NCBI RefSeq assembly: GCF_003515065.1
Contig: NZ_QXGH01000012.1
Location: forward strand, 124,001 to 188,000
Direction of reading: 5' to 3'
DNA length: 64,000 nucleotides
Origin: Nocardioides immobilis
GTDB lineage: Bacteria > Actinomycetota > Actinomycetes > Propionibacteriales > Nocardioidaceae
Shown: in pieces, positions 45,026 to 54,357 of the stretch
Layout of the letters: each line of letters starts with the position of its first letter
Numbering within the stretch: position 1 is the stretch's first letter
Made by a program: the position numbers and the translations under genes
Notes under the pieces: model-generated
Database searches by the model: none
What the model was told of the DNA's origin: nothing
The model's input: the letters and a program-made list of their open reading frames with translations, nothing else

Positions 45026-45301
45026 GTGACCACGATCGGCTTCTCGACAGAAACGGACGTCCGTGAGGACCGCCGTACCGTCCCGACCGACGAGGGTGAC
45101 CACGAGCGCTTCTCGCACTACGTCGACAAGCACAAGCTCACCGAGGCGACCGTGATGGGGACGCCGGTGGTGGCACTCTGCGGCAAGGTCTGGGTGCCGA
45201 GCCGCGCGCCGGAGAAGTTCCCGGTCTGCCCGGAGTGCAAGGAGATCTTCGAGGGTCTCTCCGACGGCCCGTCCGACCCGGGCTCGGGCTCCGGCGAGTG
45301 A
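45026..45301 (+). CDS. DUF3039 zinc-binding-like small protein
   Basis: A 91-residue actinobacterial protein. FSHYVDKHKLTEATVMGTPVVALCGKVWVPSRAPEKFPVCPECKEIFE has three conserved Cys (LCG, and CPEC), likely a metal site with a His. GTG 45026 lies exactly seven bases after TAGAGT, which indicates a leaderless transcript and rules against GTG 45017. Its stop codon overlaps the helicase GTG. This pairing is a regular one in actinobacteria, which suggests a shared, still undefined task. Confidence 0.88.
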   Translation: MTTIGFSTETDVREDRRTVPTDEGDHERFSHYVDKHKLTEATVMGTPVVALCGKVWVPSRAPEKFPVCPECKEIFEGLSDGPSDPGSGSGE

Positions 45302-47085
45302 CGGGCGGCGAATCCGCCGCCCCTCTGACGTCCCTCGGTCCGGCCTGGCCGGAGCGGGCGGCCTGGGGTACGGCGCCCTCGCTCCGCGCGTGGCAGGCAG
45401 CAGCCATGCGCGACTACCTCGACCGCACGCCGCGTGACTACCTCGCGGTCGCGACGCCCGGGGCCGGCAAGACGACCTTCGCCCTCTCGGTGGCCGCGGA
45501 GCTGCTGGGTCGCCGCATGGTCGACCGGCTGATCATCGTCGCGCCGACCGAGCACCTGAAGATGCAGTGGGCCGAGGCGGCCGCCAAGGCCGGACTGCCG
45601 ATCGATCCGACGTACTCCGCAGGCAAGGGCAAGATCAGCAGCGACTACGTCGGCGTCGCCGTGACGTACGCCGGCGTCGGGGTCAACCCGCTCGCGCTGC
45701 GGATCCGCACCGAGCGCTTCAAGACCCTCGTCATCCTCGACGAGATCCACCACGCCGGTGACGCGCTCAGCTGGGGCGAGGGGGTGCGCGAGGCGTTCGA
45801 GCCGGCGGCGCGACGGCTGGCGCTGACCGGCACGCCGTTCCGCTCCGACGTCAACCCGATCCCGTTCGTCACCTACGCGCCCGGGCCGGACGGCGTCCCC
45901 CGGTCCGTCGCGGACTACACCTACGGCTACGCGCAGGCGCTCGCCGACCACGTGGTGCGGCCGGTGCTCTTCCTCGCCTACTCCGGCGAGATGCAGTGGC
46001 GCACCCGCGCGGGCGACGAGGTCGCGGCGAGCCTCGGCGAACCGCTGACGAAGGACCTGACGGCGCAGGCGCTGCGCACCGCGCTCGATCCCGAGGGCTC
46101 GTGGATGCCGTCCGTGCTCCAGGCCGCCGACAAGCGGTTGTCAGAGGTACGACGCCACGTGCCGGATGCCGGGGGTCTGGTCATCGCGACCGACCAGGAC
46201 TCGGCCCGCGCCTACGCGAAGCTGCTCAAGGCGATCTCGGGGGAGTCCGCGACGATCGTGCTCTCGGACGAGAAGGCCGCGTCCAGGCGGATCTCGGAGT
46301 TCAGCGCGAACGACAGCCGCTGGCTGGTCGCCGTACGGATGGTGTCGGAGGGTGTCGACGTGCCCCGGCTCGCCGTCGGCGTCTACGCGACGACCACCGC
46401 CACGCCGCTCTTCTTCGCCCAGGCTGTCGGCCGCTTCGTGCGCGCCCGCACCCGTGGCGAGATCGCGTCGGTCTTCCTGCCGTCGGTGCCCAGGCTGCTC
46501 GGGTTCGCGGCGGAGCTCGAGGTCGAGCGCGACCACGTGCTCGGCCGGAAGATCACCGACGAGGGCGACATCTTCGCTGCGGAGGACGACCTGCTGGCCC
46601 GCGCCCAGGCGGGGGAGGCGGCGTCTGCGGACGAGCAGTCGGTGCCGTTCGAGGCGCTCGGTTCCCAGGCCCGCTTCGACCACGCCTTGTACGACGGCGC
46701 CGCGTTCGGGCACGAGGGCGAGGTGCACGTCGGGTCGGACGAGGAGATGGACTTCCTCGGCATCCCCGGCCTGCTCGAGCCGTCCCAGATGAAGGAGCTC
46801 CTGCAGCAGCGCCAGGCCAGCCGGTCGAAGCCCCGCAAGCCCGCTGCGGCTGCCGCGCCCGACACGGTCGAGCAGGTCGCGACCCATGAGCAGCTGGCCG
46901 TCATGCGGCGTGAGCTCAACGGCCTGGTCTCGGCGTGGAACCACCGGACCGGCCAGCCGCACGCGATCACCCATGCCGCGCTCCGCAAGGAGTGCGGCGG
47001 TCCGGCCGCGGCGATCGCCAACGCCGAGCAGCTGCGGGCGCGGATCGACCGGATCCGGGAGTGGGCGGTCCGCAAGTCGTCGTAG
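45298..47085 (+). CDS. DEAD/DEAH-box superfamily 2 helicase
   Basis: A 595-residue SF2 helicase of the XPB/UvsW-like type. LRAWQAAAMRDYL is the Q-like motif. AVATPGAGKTTFAL (Walker A, about 55), VILDEIHHAGDA (DEIH, about 145), RRLALTGTPFRS (motif III, about 172), VAVRMVSEGVDVPRLAVGVYATTTATPLFFAQAVGRFVRA (motifs V and VI) are all present. A C-terminal region of about 150 residues is charged and may bind the DUF3039 protein or nucleic acid. GTG 45298 overlaps the DUF3039 stop codon. The substrate is not known. Confidence 0.9.
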   Translation: MTGGESAAPLTSLGPAWPERAAWGTAPSLRAWQAAAMRDYLDRTPRDYLAVATPGAGKTTFALSVAAELLGRRMVDRLIIVAPTEHLKMQWAEAAAKAGLPIDPTYSAGKGKISSDYVGVAVTYAGVGVNPLALRIRTERFKTLVILDEIHHAGDALSWGEGVREAFEPAARRLALTGTPFRSDVNPIPFVTYAPGPDGVPRSVADYTYGYAQALADHVVRPVLFLAYSGEMQWRTRAGDEVAASLGEPLTKDLTAQALRTALDPEGSWMPSVLQAADKRLSEVRRHVPDAGGLVIATDQDSARAYAKLLKAISGESATIVLSDEKAASRRISEFSANDSRWLVAVRMVSEGVDVPRLAVGVYATTTATPLFFAQAVGRFVRARTRGEIASVFLPSVPRLLGFAAELEVERDHVLGRKITDEGDIFAAEDDLLARAQAGEAASADEQSVPFEALGSQARFDHALYDGAAFGHEGEVHVGSDEEMDFLGIPGLLEPSQMKELLQQRQASRSKPRKPAAAAAPDTVEQVATHEQLAVMRRELNGLVSAWNHRTGQPHAITHAALRKECGGPAAAIANAEQLRARIDRIREWAVRKSS

Positions 47086-47120
47086 GTCTCGAGACAGTCG
47101 CTGCGCGACTTCCTCGACCA
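47085..47120. repeat. REP-like palindromic element
   Basis: GGTC-TCGAG...CTCGA-CC frames an inner perfect stem AGTCGC-TGC-GCGACT (47095-47109). The whole is an imperfect palindrome of 36 bases directly at the helicase stop codon. Its form (GGTCTCGAGAC...TTCCTCGACCA) is like the dispersed intergenic palindromes I recall from Nocardioides-type genomes. It may also serve as terminator of the operon. Confidence 0.6.
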
Positions 47121-47150
47121 ACGAAGTGACCCACCCCACAGGGAAGCCTT

Positions 47151-47168
47151 GCCTAACTTAGGTTAGGC
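47151..47168. promoter_or_regulatory. Iron box (IdeR/DtxR operator)
   Basis: GCCTAAC-TTAG-GTTAGGC is a perfect 7-bp inverted repeat that matches the core of the IdeR/DtxR consensus (TTAGGTTAGSCTAACCTAA type). The -10-like TAGGCT (47164-47169) overlaps it and lies eight bases before the ABC ATPase start codon, so iron-loaded repressor would block the promoter. Confidence 0.85.
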
Positions 47169-47177
47169 TCACTCGCT

Positions 47178-47996
<819 letters not shown>

Positions 47997-48036
47997 CAAA
48001 CGGTCACGGCGCCCGCACCACAACAGTGAGGAACCG

Positions 48037-49062
48037 ATGAAGACACGATCGATCGCGGCTGCCATGACGGCACCGCTCGCTCTGCTGCTGGTCGCCTGCG
48101 GCACCACCGAGTCCGGCGGGGACGACCAGCCGGCACCGAAGGCGAACGACTCGGCGGACTGCGCGGACGACCAGACCGCGACCGCCGAGGGCCCGGTGAG
48201 CCTCACCGACTCCTACGGCCGGAAGGTCGAGCTCGACCAGCCCGCCGAGCGGGTCGCCGTCCTGGAGTGGCAGCAGGTCGAGGACGTGCTGAGCCTGTGC
48301 CTCACGCCGGTCGCCGTCGCGGACGCCGAGGGCTACGCGACGTGGAACACCGCCGAGGAGCTGCCCGAGGGCGTCACCGACGTCGGTACCCGCGGTGAGC
48401 CGAACCTGGAGACCCTCTTCGCCACGGACCCCGACCTGGTGGTGGTCGAGGCCTACACCGCCGACGACGAGATCATCAAGCAGCTCGAGGAGTACGACGT
48501 CCCGGTGCTCGCCACCAAGGGCGCCGACGCTGCCGACCCCATCCAGAACATGCTCGACACCTTCGACCTGATCGCGACCGCGACCGGTCGCGAGGAGCGC
48601 GCCGACGTCGTGGTCGACGAGTTCAACACGTCGCTCGAGGAGGCCAAGCAGACCGTCGCGGACGCCGACGTCGCATCGGACTCGTTCGTCTACTTCGACG
48701 GGTGGATCCAGGGCGGCAACGTCGCGATCCGGCCGTTCGGCCAGGGGTCGCTGATGGGTGAGCTGGGCGAGGAGCTCGGCCTGACCAACGCCTGGAAGGG
48801 CGAGGTCGACCCGGCGTACGGCCTCGGCCAGACCGACATCGAGGGCATGAGCGAGGTCGGCGACGCGAACTTCTTCTACACCGGCACGACCGACCCTGCG
48901 GGTGACGTCAACGCCGAGCTGGCCAAGAACCGGGTCTGGAAGCAGATCCCGGCTGTCGAGGAGGGCCGCTCGTACGCCTTCCCCGAGGGCATCTGGACCT
49001 TCGGCGGCCCGCGTTCGGCCGAGCAGGTGCTCGACGCCTACGTCGACCTGCTGACCAGCTAG
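48037..49062 (+). CDS. Iron-siderophore ABC transporter substrate-binding lipoprotein
   Basis: A 341-residue binding protein. The signal peptide ends in LLLVACG (Cys about 22). TDSYGRKVELDQPAERVAVLEWQQVEDVLSLCL (about 58-90), DVGTRGEPNLETLFATDPDLVVVEAY (about 120-146) and the C-terminal WTFGGPRSAEQVLDAYVDLL are typical of the FepB/FhuD-like class (cluster A-II). It lies 40 bases after the ATPase gene and 26 before the permease. The ligand is most likely a ferric siderophore. Confidence 0.93.
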   Translation: MKTRSIAAAMTAPLALLLVACGTTESGGDDQPAPKANDSADCADDQTATAEGPVSLTDSYGRKVELDQPAERVAVLEWQQVEDVLSLCLTPVAVADAEGYATWNTAEELPEGVTDVGTRGEPNLETLFATDPDLVVVEAYTADDEIIKQLEEYDVPVLATKGADAADPIQNMLDTFDLIATATGREERADVVVDEFNTSLEEAKQTVADADVASDSFVYFDGWIQGGNVAIRPFGQGSLMGELGEELGLTNAWKGEVDPAYGLGQTDIEGMSEVGDANFFYTGTTDPAGDVNAELAKNRVWKQIPAVEEGRSYAFPEGIWTFGGPRSAEQVLDAYVDLLTS

Positions 49063-49088
49063 TCCACGAGCAGGAGCGGGGACGAGGG

Positions 49089-51203
49089 ATGGCGGTCGAG
49101 CAGCAGCTGCGGGAGACCCGGCCAGGAGCCGGGACTCCCGCGGCTGAGCAGCCAGGGCTGGGGCGCGTCGGCGTCCTCACCGGGACCAGTGCCCTGGTGC
49201 TGCTCGCCACCTCCCTCGTCCTCGTCTCCGGCTGGCACCTGACCCAGGGCACGTCGGCCGTCGGTGCCGGCGACCTGCTCCGGTGGGCGATCGGGGACGA
49301 CACCTCTCGGACGGGCGACATCCTGCTCGGGTCGCGCGTCCCGCGGCTCGCGGCGGGCATCGCGGTCGGGTTCGCGCTCGGCGTCGCGGGAGCTCTCTTC
49401 CAGTCCCTGGCGCGCAACGCGCTGGCGTCGCCCGACACGCTCGCGGTCACCGGCGGCGCCTACCTGGCCGTCACGGCCGTTGCGGCGTTCGGGCTCGCGG
49501 TGCCGCTGTGGGCGTCCGGCCTGACCGCCTTCGTCGGCGGCATCACCGCAGCCGCGCTGGTCCTCGGCCTCGCCGGCGGCGCCGGTACGTCGACCACCCG
49601 GCTGGTCCTCGCCGGGTCCGCGGTCGCCCTCGCCCTGCAGGCGGCGACCTCGACCCTTCTCATCCTCTTCGCCGAGGAGACCACCAGCCTCTTCGCGTGG
49701 GGCAGCGGCTCGCTGAGCCAGCTCGGGCTCGACGCCTTCCAGCAGGCGGCGCCGGTCGTGGTCGTTGCGACCGGCGGCGCGCTCCTGATGGCGCGGCGGC
49801 TCGATCTGCTCGGAATGGGTGACGACACCGCCGCGGTGCTCGGCGTGCCCGTCCGTACGACGCGTGCGGTGGGCACCGTCCTCGCCGTACTCCTGACGGC
49901 CGCGAGCGTCACCCTCGCCGGCCCGATCGGGTTCGTCGGCCTGTTCGCCCCAGTCGTCGTGCGGCTGGTCGGGGGAGTGGTGCCGGCGCTGAACCGGCAC
50001 GCGGTCCTGATCCCCGCGGCGGGCCTGATGGGCGCGTTCGTCGTCGTACTGGCCGACGCTCTGCTGCGCGCGTTCCTCGGCGCGGACGAGGCGATCTCGA
50101 TTCCCACGGGCATCACCACGACGATCGCCGGTGCGCTGGTGATGATCGTGCTGGCCCGGCGGAGCCGTGACTCCGGTCCGGCCAAGGAGCCGCCCGCAGC
50201 CCGGATCGGCGTCCGCAGCCGGCTGCGCTTCGTCGTCGTCCTCGCCATCGTCGTCGTGGCCGCAGCCGGCGTCACCCTGCTCGGGCTGCTCGGTGGCGAC
50301 ACGTGGCTCCGGACCGGCGACATCGGACTCTGGCTGAGCGACGAGGGCTCGCCGCTGGTCCGGTTCGCCCTCGACGAGCGCGCGCCGCGGGTCGCCGCGG
50401 CGGTCCTCGGCGGCGCCGCCCTCGCGCTGTCCGGGTCGCTCGTGCAGGCGACCTGTCGCAACCCCCTCGCCGAGCCCGGCATCCTCGGGATCACCGGCGG
50501 GGCCGGCGTCGGCGCGGTGTTCGTCGTGACCGGCAGCGTGACCGCGGCGCCGTCTGGCAACGCGGTCCTGCTCGGCGCGATCGTCGGAGCGCTGGTCTCG
50601 TTCGGCCTCGTCTACGGCCTGGCCTGGCGCCACGGCCTGGACGCCGACCGGCTGCTCCTCATCGGCATCGGCACCTGGTACGGCGCCGCCTCGCTGACGA
50701 CGTACCTGCTCGTCCGCTCCAACCCGTGGGACACGCCGCGGATCTACACCTGGCTGTCCGGTACGACGTACGGGCGCACCTTCGACTCGGTGGTGCCGGT
50801 CGCGATCGTGCTGGTCCTCGCCCTGCCGCTCGCCTGGCTGGTACGGCGCGAGCTCGACCTCCTCGCGCTCGACGAGGACACCCCGCGCCTGGTCGGCGTC
50901 GGGCTCGAGCGGGTGCGGCTGCTCGTCCTGCTCGTAGGCGCGCTGCTGGCGGCGACCAGCGTCGCCGCCGTCGGGGTCGTCGGGTTCGTCGGCCTGGTGG
51001 CGCCGCACATGGCACGGGCGCTCGTCGGTGGCCGGCACGCGCGCTCGGTGCCGGTCGCCGTGCTCCTCGGGGCCGTGCTGCTCGGTGCCGCCGACCTGAT
51101 CGGCCGCACGGTGATCGCACCCGCGCAGGTGCCGGCCGGCCTGGTCGTGGCGCTGATCGGGGCGCCGTACTTCGTCTACCTGCTGGCCCGCTCCCGCGCC
51201 TGA
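49089..51203 (+). CDS. Fused FecCD-type iron-siderophore permease
   Basis: A 704-residue protein made of two FecCD permeases in one chain. The first half (about 25-355) has RVPRLAAGIAVGFALGVAGALFQSLARNALASPDTLAVTGGA and GPIGFVGLFAPVVVRLV. The second half (about 375-704) repeats the pattern with RAPRVAAAVLGGAALALSGSLVQATCRNPLAEPGILGITGGAG and GFVGLVAPHMARALVG. Each has about nine or ten membrane helices, so one molecule supplies both halves of the pore. The last 28 bases overlap the convergent HxlR gene. Confidence 0.93.
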   Translation: MAVEQQLRETRPGAGTPAAEQPGLGRVGVLTGTSALVLLATSLVLVSGWHLTQGTSAVGAGDLLRWAIGDDTSRTGDILLGSRVPRLAAGIAVGFALGVAGALFQSLARNALASPDTLAVTGGAYLAVTAVAAFGLAVPLWASGLTAFVGGITAAALVLGLAGGAGTSTTRLVLAGSAVALALQAATSTLLILFAEETTSLFAWGSGSLSQLGLDAFQQAAPVVVVATGGALLMARRLDLLGMGDDTAAVLGVPVRTTRAVGTVLAVLLTAASVTLAGPIGFVGLFAPVVVRLVGGVVPALNRHAVLIPAAGLMGAFVVVLADALLRAFLGADEAISIPTGITTTIAGALVMIVLARRSRDSGPAKEPPAARIGVRSRLRFVVVLAIVVVAAAGVTLLGLLGGDTWLRTGDIGLWLSDEGSPLVRFALDERAPRVAAAVLGGAALALSGSLVQATCRNPLAEPGILGITGGAGVGAVFVVTGSVTAAPSGNAVLLGAIVGALVSFGLVYGLAWRHGLDADRLLLIGIGTWYGAASLTTYLLVRSNPWDTPRIYTWLSGTTYGRTFDSVVPVAIVLVLALPLAWLVRRELDLLALDEDTPRLVGVGLERVRLLVLLVGALLAATSVAAVGVVGFVGLVAPHMARALVGGRHARSVPVAVLLGAVLLGAADLIGRTVIAPAQVPAGLVVALIGAPYFVYLLARSRA

Positions 51204-51694
51204 CTCTCGACGAACGGCCGCGCACCGGGGCCCGGCCGGGTTGCGACCTCGCGCGGGCTCGCCACCCGGTGACCACCTGCGCAGCAGACCTGGAGCTGCA
51301 ACGGCTCCTCGCAGTCGCGGTGCACGAACACCGTGGACGGGCCCTGCGGGTCGGCGAGGTGCCGGTCGCCCCACTGGGTGATCGCGAGCAGGATCGGCTG
51401 CAGCTCGAGGCCCCGGTCGGTGAGCCGGTACTCGTGACGCGTGCGCGTCCCCTCCTCGCGGTAGGGGACCTTGTGCAGCAGTCCCTGGTTGACCAGTGTC
51501 GCCAGCCGGTTGGTCAGCACCTGGCGCGGGATGCCGGCGTGCCGTCGGATGTCGTCGAAGCGGCGGACGCCGAAGAAGACCTCGCGGAGCACCACGACCG
51601 TCCATCGCTCTCCGAGGATCTCCATCGTCCTGCCGAGGGTGCAGTTGTCGACCGACCAGTCGAGGGCGGGCGGACGGGGCTGCTGTGACGGCAC
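51176..51694 (-). CDS. HxlR-family winged-helix regulator
   Basis: A 172-residue regulator. The HxlR domain is clear: CTLGRTMEILGERWTVVVLREVFFGVRRFDDIRRHAGIPRQVLTNRLATLVNQGLLHKVPY (about 18-78). A C-terminal part with VHRDCEEPLQLQVCCAGGH may sense redox or bind metal through its Cys and His. GTG 51694 lies six bases after TATGCT and is preferred to ATG 51724. It is divergent from the thioesterase gene with closely spaced promoters. The gene end overlaps the permease gene by 28 bases, tail to tail. Confidence 0.87.
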   Translation of the reverse strand: MPSQQPRPPALDWSVDNCTLGRTMEILGERWTVVVLREVFFGVRRFDDIRRHAGIPRQVLTNRLATLVNQGLLHKVPYREEGTRTRHEYRLTDRGLELQPILLAITQWGDRHLADPQGPSTVFVHRDCEEPLQLQVCCAGGHRVASPREVATRPGPGARPFVESQARERASR

Positions 51695-51759
51695 GCTCTC
51701 AGCATAGAGCGATCTAAGTCTCATTGACAGACCCAGCGTCCGACTGGTGTCATGGTTCC

Positions 51760-52224
51760 ATGACTGAGTCCGCGATCCAGACCCAGGTGGACCCGACGGT
51801 CCTCGACGGGTTCGAGCAGCTCCAAGCCATGCGTCACGGTCTCCTGCCTCCGGCCCCGATCGCGGAGACGCTGGGATTCGTCGGGTTCGAGGTGCCCGAG
51901 CGGGGGACCGCGGTCTTCGAGCTCGACCCCGAGCTGCGCCACTACAACCCGATCGGCAGTGTCCACGGGGGCGTCTTCGCCACGCTCCTCGACTCTGCGT
52001 GCGGCTGCGCTGTCCACTCGATCATGGCCGTCGGCGAGACGTACACGTCGCTGGACCTGACGGTGAAGTTCTTGAAGCCCGTCACCGTCGACTCCGGGCG
52101 GTTGCGCGCGGTCGGGACGGTCATCCAGCGGGGCCGGCGCACCGCCCTCGCCGAGGCGAAGCTGTATGACGGCCGCGACCGGCTGGTCGCCTACGCCACG
52201 TCCTCCTGCATGATCCTCAGCTGA
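51760..52224 (+). CDS. PaaI-family hotdog thioesterase
   Basis: A 154-residue acyl-CoA thioesterase-like protein. LRHYNPIGSVHGGVFATLLDSACGCAV (about 62-88) is the hotdog HGG motif with the catalytic Asp in LLDSA. SLDLTVKFLKPV and AVGTVIQRGRRTALAEAKLYD complete the fold. ATG 51760 follows a plausible promoter with TTGACA at 51724. PaaI-like enzymes cleave aromatic or medium-chain acyl-CoA. Its divergent HxlR neighbour may control it. Confidence 0.88.
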   Translation: MTESAIQTQVDPTVLDGFEQLQAMRHGLLPPAPIAETLGFVGFEVPERGTAVFELDPELRHYNPIGSVHGGVFATLLDSACGCAVHSIMAVGETYTSLDLTVKFLKPVTVDSGRLRAVGTVIQRGRRTALAEAKLYDGRDRLVAYATSSCMILS

Positions 52225-52322
52225 CACGGGATTCCCGCGTCCGAGGCGACCGGTGCGTGACGCAACTCGCCGTTCTCCGTTGAGTCCTGAGACCTATGTC
52301 CAGTGATCAACATGGGGGATGA

Positions 52323-53807
52323 ATGGCCGGCAGGGTGCGCGCGCTCGTCTGTGCCACGGCCAGTGTTCTCGGCCTCTCGCTCCTCGTCGCTCCGCCGGCT
52401 CCGGCGGAGGTCGCGACGACCTCGACCACTACGGGCAGCGCGATCGCCGCGGAGGCCTCGCCCCTGCTCGAGCGGATCCGCCGGATGGGCATCGTCACGC
52501 GTGCCACCGAGCTGCGCGCACCGCGGGGGACCCGGTTCTTCCGGATCACGGTCGCGGTGCCGGTCGACCATGCGCAGCCGGACGGCCCGACGTTCGAGCT
52601 GAGGGTCAACCTCCTGCACCGCGGGTTCGCGCGGCCGATGGTCGTCGAGACGTCCGGCTACCGGCTCTGGGACGCGCCCTACCGGTCCGAGGTCACCCAC
52701 ATCGTCGACGGCAACCAGCTCGACATCGAGCACCGGTTCTTCGCCCCGTCGTTGCCGGAGCAGCCGGACTGGGAGACCCAGCTGACGATCCGGCAGGTCG
52801 CCGACGACCACCACCGGGTGATCACGGCGTTCAAGCACCTCTACGAGGGCCGGTGGCTGAGCACCGGCGACTCCAAGGGCGGGATGGCGGCGACGTACCA
52901 CCGCCGCTTCTACCCGGGCGACGTCGCGGCGACGATCGCCTACGTCGCGCCCAACGACGCCGTGGACGACCGGGACGCCTATCCCGCCTTCCTGGCCCGG
53001 GTCGGCGGACCGCGCCTCGCCGACTGTCGTGATCGGCTGGTCGCCCTCCAGCGGCGGGTGCTGCAGAGGCGCGGCTGGTTCCGCGACCGGCTTTCGGCCC
53101 ACTCCTCGGAGCACGTGCTGAGCTGGAGCTACATCGGCGGGGTTGATGTCGGGCTCGAAGCCTCGGTGATCGACTTCTACTTCGGGTTCTGGCAGTACTG
53201 GGGCGCCGCGGCGTGCCGGACGGTGCCGGTCGCGCGGCGGATCTCGAACGCCCAGGTCTGGCGCTACATCGACAGCGTGAACCCCTGGAGCAACCTGTCC
53301 GACCAGCGGCGCTTCTACTCGCTGCCGTACCACTACCAGGCCGCCGCCCAGATCGGCGGGCCACAGCCGTTCGAGGGACGGCTCCGCGACCTGTTGAAGC
53401 ATCCCGGCACCGACACCCCCGCGAACATCTTGCCGAAGGCGATGAAGCCGGTGCCGAACGACCCGAGCGCCATGGCCGACATCGACGCGTGGGTGCGGAC
53501 CTCTGCACGCCGGATGCTCTTCGTCGACGGGCAGTTCGACCCGTGGGCGGCCGAGCCGTTCCGGTGCGGCGCCGATGCCGCGGAGCGTGAGTGCCGGCGG
53601 GTCGTCGTACCGCGCGGCACGCACGGTGCCGTCATCGCCGACCTGCCGCGGCGGGCGCGGGTCCGCACCTTGCGGGTGATCCGCGGGTGGGCGGGGGTCC
53701 GGTCGGTCCGCGGCCGGACCACGTCGTCGTACGACGACGCGCGGTGGATCCCGGAGCTCGACGGGCGCTACCTGGAGTACGTGCGCAGCGGCCGGCGTTC
53801 CGGCTGA
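52323..53807 (+). CDS. Secreted S37-family tripeptidyl aminopeptidase-like peptidase
   Basis: A 494-residue exported serine peptidase. ATG 52323 has GGGGGAT just upstream, and the signal peptide ends near PPAPAEVAT. WLSTGDSKGGMAATYHRRFYPGDV (nucleophile Ser in GDSKGG, about 180-203), MLFVDGQFDPWAAEPF (Asp, about 400) and VVVPRGTHGAVIADL (His, about 430) form the triad, as in the PS-10 / S37 tripeptidyl aminopeptidases of Streptomyces. It should trim tripeptides from extracellular substrates. DUF1697 follows after 13 bases. Confidence 0.9.
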   Translation: MAGRVRALVCATASVLGLSLLVAPPAPAEVATTSTTTGSAIAAEASPLLERIRRMGIVTRATELRAPRGTRFFRITVAVPVDHAQPDGPTFELRVNLLHRGFARPMVVETSGYRLWDAPYRSEVTHIVDGNQLDIEHRFFAPSLPEQPDWETQLTIRQVADDHHRVITAFKHLYEGRWLSTGDSKGGMAATYHRRFYPGDVAATIAYVAPNDAVDDRDAYPAFLARVGGPRLADCRDRLVALQRRVLQRRGWFRDRLSAHSSEHVLSWSYIGGVDVGLEASVIDFYFGFWQYWGAAACRTVPVARRISNAQVWRYIDSVNPWSNLSDQRRFYSLPYHYQAAAQIGGPQPFEGRLRDLLKHPGTDTPANILPKAMKPVPNDPSAMADIDAWVRTSARRMLFVDGQFDPWAAEPFRCGADAAERECRRVVVPRGTHGAVIADLPRRARVRTLRVIRGWAGVRSVRGRTTSSYDDARWIPELDGRYLEYVRSGRRSG

Positions 53808-53820
53808 CACACTGGCCGCC

Positions 53821-54357
53821 ATGCCGACGTACGTGGCTTTCCTGAGGGCGATCAACCTCGGCCCCAACCGCAAGTTCCCCAAGGCCGACATCGTCACCGC
53901 GACAGAGGCGGCGGGCGCCACCGACGTCGCGACCTACATCAACACTGGCAACGTGCTGCTGACGACGCCGCTGCGTTCGCGGGCGCGGGTCGAGGCCGCG
54001 CTCGAGGAGGCCTACCTCGCGCAGACCGGGTTCGCCGTACCCACGATCGTGTTCAAGCCGGCCGACCTGGCCGCGGTCGCTGCGGACGCTCAAGAGCTGA
54101 CCCGGCCCGACCTGGAGCGGCACTACCTCTACCTGCTCAAGGACGAGCCCGATCCGGAGCGGGTCGAGGCGCTGCTCGCGCGCGACGGTGCGGCGGATCA
54201 GGTCGTGGTGCGCGGGCGGGCGGCCCACATCCTGCTGGGGGAGGGCTACCAAGCCGGCAGCGTCGACCCGTGGGGCGTGGAGAAGGCGCTCGGGGTGGTC
54301 GCGACCAACCGCAACCTCAACGTCGTCAGGACACTGGCGCAGAAGTGGTGCTCGTAG
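53821..54357 (+). CDS. DUF1697 family protein
   Basis: A 178-residue cytoplasmic protein. YVAFLRAINLGPNRKFPKADI (about 4-24) is the defining N-terminus, followed by VATYINTGNVLLTT, FKPADLAAVAAD and the C-terminal ATNRNLNVVRTLAQ. The family is common in bacteria and has no proven function. It overlaps the convergent MFS gene by 32 bases. Confidence 0.93.
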   Translation: MPTYVAFLRAINLGPNRKFPKADIVTATEAAGATDVATYINTGNVLLTTPLRSRARVEAALEEAYLAQTGFAVPTIVFKPADLAAVAADAQELTRPDLERHYLYLLKDEPDPERVEALLARDGAADQVVVRGRAAHILLGEGYQAGSVDPWGVEKALGVVATNRNLNVVRTLAQKWCS

